Shown: positions 12,078-24,099, counted from the stretch's first letter. The stretch: 64,000 nt of DNA from Phyllostachys edulis (GCA_036346405.1 CM070562.1:102100784-102164783); one strand, 5' to 3'. Notes: generated by a model not told the origin, from the sequence alone. Made by a program: numbers and translations.

Positions 12078-14500
12078 TGTAACATCCCAAACAATGGTTT
12101 GTGTTTTAAATGTATAAAAATAAGGAGAAATTAACACTTTTGATGCCTCATGTTGTCATTTGAAATTTTCTGGAAATCCTTCCCAAGGGTTTCCTATTTT
12201 TCAAAGATCAATGCCTCATTTGATGGAAGCATAGTCCTTGAAAAATCCTTAAGAAAACCTTGTGATCATCCTCTAGAAATACTTTTCCTGGCTCCTAGAT
12301 CACTCTGGTAACCCCTCTAAAAAATTCCATAATTTTTCGAAATTATTTACTATTTCTAAGAGGGCAGTCAAACCATTTGGGTCCTTAGTCAAACCCTTAG
12401 GCTGAACTTTGAAGAAATTTCTGGAGAAAAATGTAGTGCATAAAAACCTCTAGAAATTTTATGCTAGGTTAATCTTGGAGTCAGGAAACTCCAGTAAAAA
12501 TTTTAGAATTTTTGGAGTTATTTGACTCTCTCTAAAAATTTGCAAACCATTTCAGCCTCATCTCAAAAATCAGATTTCACTATTCCTTGGGCTCAGACCC
12601 AACTCGGGGTCGAGCCCCTTGATTTTGTTGAACCGCCTAATTGTACCGGCATGCTCAACTCAAGTTAGCTTTTGAGTGAGCCGTCCGATTCATTTTCAAT
12701 GGGCCAGATTGATTGGGCCGTTCGGACCGTCCGAACGGCCAACTCAATCAAAGCCGTCCATTCTCGATCTGACCGTCCGCATTGAGTGGGTCGTTCGGAC
12801 CGTCCAAACGACACACTCAATCGGGGCCGTCCATCTTCGATCCAGCGGTTGAAAATCAACCCACTTGTTTTAACTAACCCGAGTCACTTTCGCTGTGTCG
12901 CTGGCAAGTGGGCCCCGCGGCGCAGACCTTCTTCTCCAGCGCGCTGGCGAGCTCAGGAGCTGAGCTCGACGTGGCATCCGTGCCTCCGTCCATGCAATGG
13001 TCACACTGTGGATAAACCGCCCACTCCAGCCAATCCTAGCGCTTCGCCTGTTCACGCCGCCTCCTCTCCATCTTCAACCTAAGGATAATACCCCTTCTCT
13101 CGCCCAGTAGAGCTCATTTCTCCTCTCGGTCGCTGAGGAGGGAGGCACTCATTTACGCTCAGCTCTTGGGTGAGATTCCTCTCTCTTGGTCCTTCGTCCT
13201 CTACGTTCTTTACCGTGCCCAATTGAGCTAACCCGAGTCTTTGTCTTGGCTTGTAGCTCTTGGTCCATTACCGTGCCATTTCTCAACTCTAGAGCATGCA
13301 CACAACCGCTCCACCATGTCAACTACCACTCCGGTGAGCCATCCTTTACCCTAAGTGTGTCACCATGCGCCTTTTAGCCTTAGGAGGAGATCCACTCAAC
13401 TAATTTGGCCATTGTGTCACAGGAGCTCGTGAATCTTGGATTTTCTCCATTTTCGGCCGTAAAGCTCCCTTTCTTCCTCGTTTCCGGTGTGGTAAGCCTT
13501 TCGTCGATTCCTTGCTTTGGCCCCTTATTTGGGTTTCACTTGAGCTCTCTTAACCCCCATCTTGTCCTCTCTTAGCTTGAGCCATCCTCTCCTTGGTGAA
13601 GCTCCTAGCCACCGTCATCATCCTCGACGCCGGCGAGCCTCTGACCAGCTAATCCTCTCCTAAGCACTTAGGTAGCTTCACTGAGTTCCCCTGATGCTCA
13701 TGCACGTGTTGTTTTGCCTTTGGCGCCATCGCTCCGCGTTATGCCTTGTAGGCCGTATCATCGCCTCCGCTCTCCGTCGCAGCGCTGCCGCATTGGACCA
13801 CCTCTGGTGACGCTCCAACCTCCCCTAGCTCCGCTTTAGCGTCCATTTTCCATTTTAGCTCTTATCCAGCGCCGCCATGGAGCATAGCACCAGCGAGCCG
13901 CCGGGCAAAGCCACGGACGTGAGCTCCTCTGTGTGGCGCCTTCGGACAGCCGCTGTAGCAGTCATTAGGGAAAATCCCAGTCTTTAAATAGCTAATGATT
14001 GGTTATTTACTTAATGGCTGTTTTAGCGCACATATCACCTACAAGTGGGCCTAGCCACTTAAGCACCGTGCGCGTGCACCTGTGTACTTAGTTCACGAGT
14101 GCGAGTCACTGACGGCTGGGTCCCACCTGTCAGTGCGTTTGAGTTTGGGTCCAAACTTGTTCTTTCATTTGGACCCTACGATTTGTTTTCAACGGACCGG
14201 ATCAGTTGGGCCGTTCGGTCCATCCGAACGTCCCTTTTTATTTGGACCGTCCGATTTCATTTCAACTGCTGAGATCGATTGGGCCATTTGGACCGTCCGA
14301 ACGTCCCATTGTATTTGGACCATCTGATCTTGATCCAACGGTTAGAATCGATCCCGCTCGTTCTAAGCATTCCAGCACCTTGGACTCGCTCGCTGACGCG
14401 TGGGCCCAAAGCTTTTTAACCAGGTTTGGGTTAACTAGGACTGTTTTGACCATGGCCCCACTGATCAGCGTCCATGGCTAGATTAGGATGGGTATAAAAA
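12078..14500 (+). repeat. 3' LTR of E4, truncated to its first 2.4 kb
   Basis: Starts TGTAACATCCC and aligns with 2096-4515 of the 5' LTR through GGATGGGTATAAAAA. It then breaks at 14501 into unrelated sequence belonging to E6. The right 2.3 kb of the LTR, including the better TATA box, are absent. This copy keeps more intact CpG sites in its palindromes than the 5' LTR does. Confidence 0.85.
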
Positions 14501-14718
14501 GTTTTTAAGTACTTCGCTGATTCAATCTAGTGCACGTATTGCACTTAGATCTTTTTATAGTCACTAGCAGTTTTTGGTTGTGATGGAATATTGAATTATT
14601 TTATTCTTTGAATAATGGTTGTAAGCTGTAGAAGAGCAAAACCTTAAATTCTTGTGATGAGTCCTACAAGGCTTATATTTTCTTCCCGCATTTATAATAG
14701 CAAGTTATGTTCTGATCT

Positions 14719-17711
14719 TTGAAGTATTTTATTTATGTGTTGATTGCTTCCTGCTACATATTAATAAAATACTTTGTATCAGAACGCGTGTGGCTCCCTA
14801 TGGAGGAAGTGTGCTTAGCGGATAGCGTTACCATCTTCAGAGAGACGAAGTTCTTACAGTCGATCAACAAGAATGCTAGTAGTCTTATGATAATCGCGGA
14901 CAGCAATACTTGTATAATAGGCACAATAAGGGCTACAATTATACTCCCGATGGGCACAATTTTGGTCATTCAAGAAGCCTTGTTGTACCCAGAATCAACT
15001 AGAACTCTCCTATGTTTCAAGGATATTCACGCTAATGGTTTCTACGTAGAGACTGAAGAAGAGTGTGGTAAGGAATACGTACTCATTACAAAGAGTGAAG
15101 AAAGTGGAAAAGGGTATTAGAACGACTTCCTTCATATGAAACTAGACTATACTACACTAATATTAAGGCACCCGCAGCCTATACTACCCTGAAAACCATA
15201 TTTAGAATCTCTGAACTTTTCTGTCTCTGGCATGATAGATTAGGCCACCCAGGTCTTAAGATGATGAGAAATATAATTAACAATTTATAGAGACATAATA
15301 TTGATGTAAAGAATTTTTCGAATCAAGAAGATTTTGTGTGCCCCGCATGTGCCACCGAAAAATTAATTACTAGACCTTATGCTCTGAAAGTGAAGGATGA
15401 AATCCCTGCATTCTTGGATCGTATCTAGGGAGACATTTATGGTCCTATACAGCCCCTGTCAGGGCCATTTAGATATTTTATGGTTCTCATCGATGCTTCC
15501 TCGAAATGGTCGCACGTATGTTTATTGTCTACGAGAAACCGCGCTTTTGCAAAATTAATCTCGCTGATAATTAGAATTAAAAATAATTTCCCTGATCATC
15601 ATGTGAAGTCCATCAGAATGGACAACGCCAGAGAATTTACTTCGAAGGCATTTGATGATTATTGCATGGCAATAGGAATTAACGTTGAGCATTCCGTACT
15701 ACATGTCCACACCCAGATTGGACTTGCAGAGATATTAATTAAAATGATTAGATTTATTGCCCGACCGCTTCCGCAGAATTATAATTTATCAACTACATGT
15801 TGGGGACACGTAGTCCTGCACGTAGCAACTCTCATCAGCTTTAGACCATCGGCATATATCATCCATTCAGCTATGCAACTAGCGCAAGGGTTAGCACCGA
15901 AAATTTCTCATCTTTGCAAATTTCGGTGCAAAGTTTATGTACCTATACCCCCACCACAGCGTACTGCAATGGGCCCTCTCTGAAAGTCTAGGATATACGT
16001 TGGTTATGAGACAGCATCCATAATAAGATATTTGGACCATATGACGGGAGATTTGCATACTACCCGATTCGCCGATAGTATATTTGATGAGGATAGTTTC
16101 CCATCATTAGGGAGAGGAAATCAACCCCTTGATGAAAAAAATTGAGAAATAATGTGAGAAGCCACGTGAATCCATGCACATGACCCGTGCACTACTGAAG
16201 CAAATAGAGAAGTCCAGAAGATAATTGATTTGCAAGCATTAGCGAATCTACTGCTTGACCACTTTAGTGATTTGAAGAGCGTGACCAAGTCGCTTGTGCC
16301 TGCACGCAATGCATCAGAGGGGGTTGAAATATCGAAGAAAGTTGAAGGTATCCCTAATCCTATCCAGAGACCTCAGAAAAGAACGAGAACTCTGGCCCTT
16401 CGAATCCCAAGTAACCGGGGACGCCTGGTAAAAAAAGATAAGAAGGACTTAACATAGCTGATCACCGAAGTTCCTCAGAACCAGAAGGTATCCCTATCCC
16501 GAACCAAGACAGAGCAAATAAAAATCTGTTCAGTGTGGAACTCATAAAATCACTGTATGGACTTAAGTAATCTGGCAGGATGAGGTATAATCGCTTGAGC
16601 GACTTTCTATGCAAGAAAGGCTACACAAACAATGAGGATTGTCCCTGTATATTTATACAACAATCCCAGAATGGATTTTGTATAATCTTAGTGTATGTAG
16701 ATGATCTGAATATCATCGAAACCTTGGAAGATATTAAGGAAACAAACTCTCACGTGGAGTCAGAGTTTGAAATAAAAGATTTGGGTAAAACCAAATATTG
16801 CTTAGGCTTGCAGCTTGAGCATTTACCTGAAAGGATATTAGTGCATCAGTCAGCCTACACTCAAAAGGTGTTAGAAAGGTTCAGCTTTGGAAAGGCATAC
16901 CCTTCGAAAGTGCCGATGGTCGGGAGATCCTTGCTGCAAGACAAGGACCAATACAAACCTAGAGAAGAGAAGGAGGAAGTCTTGAAACCGGAATTCCCGT
17001 ACTTAAGTGCTGCAGGAGCACTCATGTATTTAGCAAACTGTACTAGACCGGACATTGCATTGCGGTGAACCTGTTAACAAGGTATAGTGCAGAACCTACC
17101 AAAAGGCATTGGCAGGGAATAAAGGACATCTTCGATACGTCCTACGAAGCAAAGACCTTGCCCTATTCTACAAAAAGAATCAAGACCTGACTATGACTGA
17201 CTATGCAGATACTGGGTATCTGTCGGACCTACATACAACCAAGTCACAAATAGGCTATGTATTCATGTGTGGTGGAACTGCAATTTCATGAAAATCGTCT
17301 AAGCAAAGTCTTGTATCAACTTCGATGAACCACTCGAAAATCATAGCACTGTGCGAGGCCTCACGATAATGTGCTTGGCTTCGGCGGATGATTCACCACA
17401 TCCAGCAATCATGTGGATTGAATACCACACCAACTCCCACTATTATCTATGAAGATAATGTAGCTTGTGTTGCACAAGTACAGATGGGTTATGTGAAGAG
17501 TCCTCTCACAAAGCATATCAACCCCAAGTTCTTCTATGCTCATGAATTGCAAAAGATGGACGAAATTAAAATACTGTATACTAAGTCATGTGAAAATCTT
17601 GCAGATTTATTCACTAAATCACTTCCAGCATCTAGCTTTGAAAGGTGCATATGTGGAATTGGAATGATGAAACTTAGAGAAGTGCATAATTCAGGGGAAG
17701 AATCTTCATGA
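14719..17711 (+). pseudogene. pol: E6 Copia pol remnant: protease end, integrase, RT, RNase H
   Basis: The frame WLPMEEVCLADSVT is the Copia protease region with its active site degraded. It is followed by the gag-pre-integrase motif CLWHDRLGHPGLKMMRNI (about 15229) and the CPAC zinc ligands. The integrase core is at 15480-15983 (DASSKW, MDNAREF). RT at 16580-17068 keeps the catalytic VYVDDLNII. RNase H runs 17109-17711 (YADTGYLSD, TIIYEDN, NLADLFTKSLP). There are stops inside the integrase (..NNL*, ..DRI*), a stop between integrase and RT, and the N-terminal 100 or so residues of RT are missing near 16458-16500. Sequence from 14501 to 14718 is non-coding E6 interior resuming after E4. Gag is absent. 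Confidence 0.82.
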
Positions 17712-17956
17712 ACTCATTATTGAAACTTGATCATGAAGATTGAGTACCCAAAGAATAAATCCTGGAGATTAAATGCAATTGGGTGGATTGTACTCTTTTT
17801 CCCTTGACGAGTTTTCCTGAAGTTTCTCGGTTAAGGTTTTTAATGAGGCAATTCGTGCAACGCAGTAGAGCGTGTATCATGTACTCTTTCTCCAATTTTT
17901 TCCCACTTAGTTTTTGTGGAGTTTTGACGAGGCATGAACATGTCGGATGAGTGCCT

Positions 17957-17965
17957 AAGGGGGAG
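17957..17965 (+). other. polypurine tract of E6
   Basis: AAGGGGGAG immediately precedes the TGTTGG start of the 3' LTR. The 245 bp between the RNase H stop and this tract contain no gene. Confidence 0.75.
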
Positions 17966-18196
17966 TGTTGGAAAACCTGAGCCATGGGCCTTGCAGGTTT
18001 GGCCCATGGTGGGCTCCTCATCCACCTCTAGTCTATATATAGGAGGGGATCCCCAATCATTGTACGTGCTTTTGGCTGAACAAAGAAATAAAGAAGAGAA
18101 AGAAATACCCTCCATATCTCTGTGTCAATTTACTTTTCTGTACTTGTGTATGCGATTCGACTTCCATCTACGTGGTGATAGATCGGATTTGGACTC
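17966..18196 (+). repeat. 3' LTR of Copia element E6, end missing
   Basis: Aligns with 1675-1895 (shared CCTTGCAGG, TATATATAGGAGGG, GTGCTTTTGGCTGAA). Similarity ends at about 18196, so the last 25-30 bp of the LTR, including the terminal CA, are missing or unrecognisable. Confidence 0.78.
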
Positions 18197-18505
18197 TTGA
18201 CTCTGAGTTCATATGATTTGAATCTATGAAGTTGCTTCATTAGGAAATTGACTCCTAACCCATTTAAAAAGAAAAGGGAGTGGGAGTTGGAGTTGGAGTT
18301 GGACACAAGAACACCATGTACTGTTTTGAGTGCACTATCATGTGGACAATACTACAGATCAGTGATATTATTACTGCAAAGGGTAAACTCATTTTTATTG
18401 CGAGGTACTACACTATGCACGGATCAATGTATGCATGCAAATTGCATTGAATTGTTCCATTCCTGCATGCCAAACTTAAATGTAAGTTAATGCTTCTAAG
18501 CCAAT
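18197..18505. other. short unassigned spacer
   Basis: No gene or element end is recognised. It contains a small GGAGTT direct repeat (about 18283-18302). It lies between the E6 LTR and the first FT LTR end. Confidence 0.4.
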
Positions 18506-19084
18506 TGTCGGACCAAGGCTTTGAATGCCTGAAACCCTCGTGTGTACCGTACTAGTCTCGTGATCAGTGGCTAGTATACACATCTACAACATTGATAATC
18601 ACATCCATGCACATTATACATACAACATGAAACAAATATAGGACATTAAACTTAAACGTTTACATGACAAGTTTATATTACACGTCCGTTTGACCAAATT
18701 AAAACACAAGTAGCGAATTAAACAGCGGAAGCATAGAAATTAAACCCAAAATATCCAGCGGTGTGCCCATCCATACCCTCAGGCAACCGACAAGGATGAA
18801 CCCTAGCAAGACCCATCGTTGTACCCTCTAGCACCGGGCGCGAAGAATGCATCATCCGAAATCGGCTCATCCTCATACTTTGGTCAACCATTTTAAGCAA
18901 GATTGAGTATATTTTGTACCCAGCAAGACTTATAGTGTATCGTAACATAATATAAATGCAAGGCTATCAAAGGATGAGGCTCTGCACTACAAGTTATTTT
19001 CACTTCAGCATTAACCAAGTTTAATTTGCAATATCGGTATGTAATAATTTGCAACGGAAATTTTAAAGAGCAATTGACAGTTAA
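18506..19084 (-). repeat. FT1: chromovirus-like LTR 3' end, minus orientation
   Basis: Begins TGTCGGACC, which is the reverse complement of an LTR end ..GGTCCGACA. It aligns along its length with 28890-29462 (plus) and 19085-19900 (minus). Shared landmarks include ACTAGT..TGATCAGTGGCTAGTA, CAACATGAAACAAATAT and CCATCCA.ACCCTCAGGCAACC. The short ORFs are not genes. Confidence 0.75.
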
Positions 19085-19531
19085 TGTCAGACTCGGACGT
19101 GAAATACCCAAAGCCCTCGTGTGTGTATCGTACTAGTCCCTTGATCAGTGGCTAGTACACACATCCACAACGTTGGCATACACATCCATACACAATAAAC
19201 ATACAACATGAAACAAATATGGTACTTCACTTAAACGATTACATCAATAGAGTATAATACAAGGCCAACCGGCCAAATAAAATGATAAGTATAAGAAGTA
19301 GTATTTTAAATAGCGGAAACATAATATATAAAGTCCAAACATCCAGTGGTATGCCCATCCAAACCCTCAGGCAACCGACAAGAACAAGTCCTAGAAAGAC
19401 CCGTCACCGAACCCTCCTCCAGCACGGTGCAAAGAACGTAATAAATCGGCATAGGCTCATCCTCAATCTCTGAACAATAATTTAAGCAAGATTGAGTACA
19501 TTGCATACTAATGAAGACTTGTAGTGTATTG

Positions 19532-19830
<299 letters not shown>

Positions 19831-20626
19831 TAAGCTACAAGTTGTTTTGCAACATCAATACATAGTATTTTGCAACAGAAATTTGAAGGGCAGATAATAG
19901 ATAAAGAACAAGTAAGTAATTTGATAATTAACAAATCACAACCCTCCTTGACTGCGATCAACATCTTATTCTCAGCCATAGACATGTGACTCATATATAT
20001 AAAACAACACCAAAATATCCATCACAATATTTTTTGATAAGACTGTTTTTGCAAAAGTACAGACTATACCCAATGGACCGCACCAAGCACGCTCATGACC
20101 GTGAGCATGACTATTTAAATAGATTTACACTCTGCAAAGGTGTACGACTTTACCCATAGTATACGAATTCTCCAGTTTGTTCTGCATCTGTCGATGCCAC
20201 CTTACACAACATTATAGTATGCAGTCTAGAGCACGCAACGAAGTCTTTACATCATCTAGTCCTAATCTTGCACTAGCTCAGCAATGAAAAGCCTCACTTC
20301 AATCCCAGCTACCTCTCGTCAAAGTGAGGCATTAACCGTTGTATCGGGAAGCTTTGGTGCCAAAACCTCGGTGAAGGAAGCCCCTTCAAGCAAGTCTACC
20401 CAGTCATGCCCATACTACTGTAGCCTACCAACATGTAAGTCTAGTGTTCGATGACTTAATTAGCTAAGATCGTCCTATACCGGCACATGTGGTTGTATGC
20501 TTAGGTCTAGATTTGGAGCACCGGCGTTCGGTCCTTAATTGACCCAGGCAAGGATCCCCCCTATCTACTTATGAGATACACCTCCCACACTTCTCAGGAT
20601 ATAATATAACTCGCCTGCGTCACAAA

Positions 20627-21469
20627 TAGGGGTGGGCATGGGCTGCACCGAACCTAACCTGCCCTACACCCTCTGCTCCACAGGAAGTTCTGGGGATCCA
20701 TGAGTTAACCGTTAGAGGAAGCAAGGAAGAACCAAATGATCCATCGGATCTTTAGAATCGACACTTTTTCTAAATACAACAACTGTCTTACTACCTTTTT
20801 CTCTCCTCCTAGATCTATTCCTCCTAACCGCCCCATTCAACCATGAGATCCCAATCGTCCTAGGCTAGCTGCACCAACCACCGAATCACAAAAAAGAGAG
20901 GATATGGCTATGGTTTGCCATCAAAGAGCTAACCAGAGCCGCGCTTATCGCGCCGCAGAGGAACTGCCACCATCAGCCTCACCGCCGCACCTCTATCGCA
21001 TTGCCCCTGCTCGCTGACCGCCTCGAACTCGTGCCACCGTGCCTACCGCGCCATCTAAACCTAGGAATCCACATGGACCAGGAACAGGCTGGTCGAGTCT
21101 CCTCCTCGCCTGTCATGCGATGGCCTCCATAGCTGGCCTCCTCCTTTGCGTACTGCGAACAATCAAAATCGCCCCATCGCCGGCTGCCACAACATCTTGG
21201 CTCGCCTGCTTCATGGCATGAGACCGTGGCACGTCGAGGTGGAGATGGAGGCGCTGGCGTGTCGCTGAGGCTGAGACGCCGATGAGGCGGCTGTGAGCCG
21301 GAGGCAGAGATGAGGACTTGAGTGGATCGTCCCACGTGATTCTTTGGGTTGAATGGATTGCATCTACTTGTGCCCGGTTTCTTTTTCGGAGAGCCATGTA
21401 TCCAAAGTGGGCTTTTTTTCCCAGCGTATCAAGTATCTAGTGGATTGAACCGGACCCTTCCTACCCCTA
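20627..21469. mobile_element. non-autonomous hAT-like DNA transposon
   Basis: An 843-bp insertion in FT2. It is flanked by a perfect 8-bp direct repeat, GTCACAAA (20619-20626 and 21470-21477), the target duplication size of hAT transposases. The ends are inverted: left TAGGGGTGGG, right reverse complement TAGGGGTAGG (9 of 10). The related LTR FT6 has uninterrupted sequence here ('catgtcaatgactaag', about 30199-30214), which marks the empty site. The interior has no transposase. The central part (about 20930-21330) is GC-rich and exon-like, with a 118-codon minus-strand ORF (20979-21335) and shorter plus-strand ORFs. This could be captured host sequence. Confidence 0.85.
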
Positions 21470-22907
21470 GTCACAAACGAAGTTTTTCATTTCTATGCAA
21501 AATAACAGAGGTAAACCTCTCTGGAACATCATTTCAAAATCTCCCAATTTCATGTTCAACATTTCATCCATTTTCAAAATTTAGTAAATCTAGAGCCCGG
21601 CTAAGCGCTTGTGCGATATTCACACTTGAAATATCCAGTATCATCTATTGTCTAAACCATAACATTAGGCTACAATATTAAGGATACAAATATCTCAATG
21701 ATGATCATGCATTGAATAGGAATATGACTACCGTTATCCCGAAATATAGCAATTTGAAGCAAACATACACACATGCATAATAGATTTTGTAAAAAGAGGT
21801 ACAATAATTAAAATAGTAGGATCAACATGGTCAAAGGAGGTGCTTGCCTTGCTCTGGTATCTCAGAGTATGATGATGGAGGATCGTTGTAAACTTCGCTC
21901 GAGGTATCGACATCTATTCAAAAAGAGCCGACAACAAATTAAATATAGAAAAATAATTTCAACCGCAACAAAATCCAAATATTTTTGCATATTGAAACAG
22001 AGCATGCTTTTATATGAATTTCTAAAAAATATTCATTTAATTTGGAGTTCGTATGCAAAAGTTATTAATGTTTTAATTTGCTTCGGTTTGGAAATTCCAG
22101 AAATTATGAAAAGGGTGACGTCGAAAGTGTATTTTCTCAGGTTTAGACTTTCTAACAGATAAAGTGTATTTTCATCTGGGTTCTTGTGAGGCTTACACTT
22201 TCCAACAGAGAAAGCGTATTTTCCTCTAAACTAAAAAGCGGCTTTCTCATTTTTTCGAATTTTATTAACTTACATGTGGGGCCTACTTGTTAGTGACTCA
22301 TAGTTTTATTTTCTTTATTTTTATTTATAAAATAGAGGCGGTCCTACATAGCATAGATACATTAATTATTAACTAAATAATTAAGCCTATTTTGATTTTA
22401 ATCTACTGACAACTGGGGTCCACATGTTAGTCTCTTGGGTTTTAAAACGTGTTTTAAAGTCGAGAATAGTGCGTGGTCCCACATATCAGTGACACATACT
22501 CTAAATATGATTTGAATTAGATTTCTGTTTAACTTTTCACCTGGTCCCACTTGTCATCGACTTGTTATCTTTAAGATTTGTTAATTAGTGCTAATCTCCT
22601 CCCAATCACATGGGTCCACTGGTAGATAGAGAGAGGAGAGAGGAGAGTAGGGCGCACGTGGTCTAGGGGAAAGTTGAGCTCGCTGACGGTGAGGTAGGCG
22701 CGAAAAAGCTTGGGTTAGCCTGGGAATGGAAGGGTGGTGTCTTGGCGATGCTAGAGGAGGTGAAGATGACCGGAGAGATTGACAGAGTCGACAGTGCGAC
22801 GGCGAGAGGCGACGGGTAGCTTCGGGTCTGTGACGGTTTTAGCAAGGAGGCATTCTTGTGGCTAAAGGAGAGGTGCACTGGACTCAACGAGTCCAGACGA
22901 TGCTAAT

Positions 22908-23605
22908 TGATGAGGATTAAAATCTCTATGTTCCCATTACTTTAATACATAATAAAAGACCATATGTCTTCATGGTCGTAACTCCTAAGGCTAACGACCC
23001 CATGGTCGTAAGGATTCTAGAGGTTACATAATAAGTATACTGGTCGGATGAGGTCCTATACCCAGTCCCCGACCAGATGACTGCTCATAGAAGCCATGAA
23101 CTGGCATTTGGATCTAACTCCAAGTATATTCCTTACCGTGTGATGAATGGAACACATGTTATATTTATTCCATACTGTGCAATGTTTCATGGACCTAAGA
23201 CACTAACGATAACCACCATACGGTTGAGTGTCTCATAGACACACAGCCGCCAAACAGTTGGTATTTTATCAACCGCTGCCTCGCTCCGACCAGTCGCGGC
23301 ATTTCCAACAGGCGTCTCTTCAAGGAGCAATTGCCACCTCTTCGACGGTTATTTAAAGATGGAGCGTAGATGAAACTACATTAGATTGAAGCATGGCAAT
23401 CGAGCATTAGATTCATGTTTCAAGTCTGATTATGCAATATATCAAGCATTACACTCAGTGTAATTAGGATTAGTCCACTACCTTGTAGAGGGCATCCCCT
23501 GTAAAAGCCAGTTCATAGCAATAAAGAGCAGTCTCATTCTCTCCCGAGAACTCTTTGCCATTTTTCTCTATTTATTTCGTAAGATCGGTGACTCGATCGT
23601 TGACA
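22908..23605 (+). repeat. 5' LTR of E5
   Basis: Colinear with the E1 and E2 LTRs: TGATGAGGATT start, ATGGTCGTAA..CTAACGACC, GATGAATGGAACAC, ACGGTTATTTAAAG, and AAGATCGGTGACTCGATCGTTGACA end. It is longer (698 bp) because of small insertions, and clearly diverged. The degraded PBS follows (TAGTGCCGTCC at about 23608). Confidence 0.8.
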
Positions 23606-23706
23606 GCTAGTGCCGTCCGTAGGGAAGAAGGCATTGAGTTCTTGAAGATTACTTCGCTCAAGCATTTCTCATCCACTTCCTTTGCTCCATCATCACTCAT
23701 GCGAAC

Positions 23707-24099
23707 ATGGCAGGGACTTGGAATGAGGAAAACTTGTTCGACTGGGTGGACTACTCCAACCTCAACATGGACGCATGCATCCACACCATGGAAGAAAATG
23801 GGATGTCATCATCCTCCTCCTCCGTCGGCTTGCCATCCGCTGAGATTGGCGAAATCGATCGGATGGATGAGGATACACCGCCGCTAACAATGGTGCTCTC
23901 AGAGGAACCGCTCGTTTCGACCAGTTCGGAATGTCTAAACGCCTCTACAAGCCTGGTCAATCCAACCGGCAAAAGCGGCAATGGAAGCCCAGCGCTGCAA
24001 TTAGAGAGTCCATGTACTCTCGATATTGTCATGGGCGACCAGTATTCGCCAACGGCTCCTAAATATTCCAGGGGCCAAGCGGCATCTGGTAAGGGTATC
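23707..24099 (+). pseudogene. gag: E5 gag N-terminal fragment
   Basis: The ATG at 23707 gives MAGTWNEENLFDWVDYSNLN, matching the E1 and E2 gag start (MPGVWN.ENWFD..DYANLD). A Ser-rich run, EIDRMDEDTPPL, and TLDIVMGDQYSPTA follow, in the same order as in E2. The frame is open from the ATG into the adjoining LTR sequence, where it ends by chance at 24129. Only the N-terminal quarter of gag is present, without the capsid core or zinc knuckle. Confidence 0.75.

Larger units (their letters stand above)
2096..14500 (+). mobile_element. E4: Ty3/Gypsy chromovirus (Tekay-like) with very long LTRs
   Basis: The order is 5' LTR (2096-6814), PBS complementary to initiator Met tRNA (from 6820), gag, protease, RT, RNase H, integrase, chromodomain, G-rich polypurine tract (12061-12077) and 3' LTR (12078-14500). 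The LTRs start TGTAAC.TCCCAAACAATGG, the usual start of Tekay-type plant chromoviruses. The domain order and the chromodomain ending at the 3' LTR support that clade. The 3' LTR stops at about 51% of full length, after which E6 sequence resumes, so no target duplication can be checked. All ORFs are broken. Confidence 0.88.
1675..18196 (+). mobile_element. E6: degenerate Ty1/Copia LTR retrotransposon, split by E4
   Basis: The short LTRs begin TGTTGGAAA (5') and TGTTGGAAAACC (3'). The 5' LTR (1675-1924) and 3' LTR (17966-18196) flank an internal region that is interrupted from 2096 to 14500 by chromovirus E4. The internal sequence resumes at 14501 with protease, integrase, reverse transcriptase and RNase H remnants in Copia order (IN before RT). 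The gag region is missing. A purine tract, AAGGGGGAG, abuts the 3' LTR. I do not assign a Copia lineage. The element is inactive: gag is gone, the RT N-terminus is deleted and several stops are present. Confidence 0.85.
22908..24099 (+). mobile_element. E5: truncated Tat-clade Gypsy element (5' LTR and start of gag)
   Basis: A diverged relative of E1 and E2. It starts TGATGAGGATTAAAA and carries an LTR to 23605, a PBS-like site and the first part of gag. It ends abruptly at 24099, where a minus-oriented chromovirus LTR end (TGTGAGGAACC) begins. It inserted into FT2, which is cut at 22907. Confidence 0.8.

Noticed and set aside
23555..23887. 110-codon ORF overlapping the start of E5 gag
   Set aside because: It spans the LTR-internal border and lies in a different frame from gag, which matches E1 and E2.
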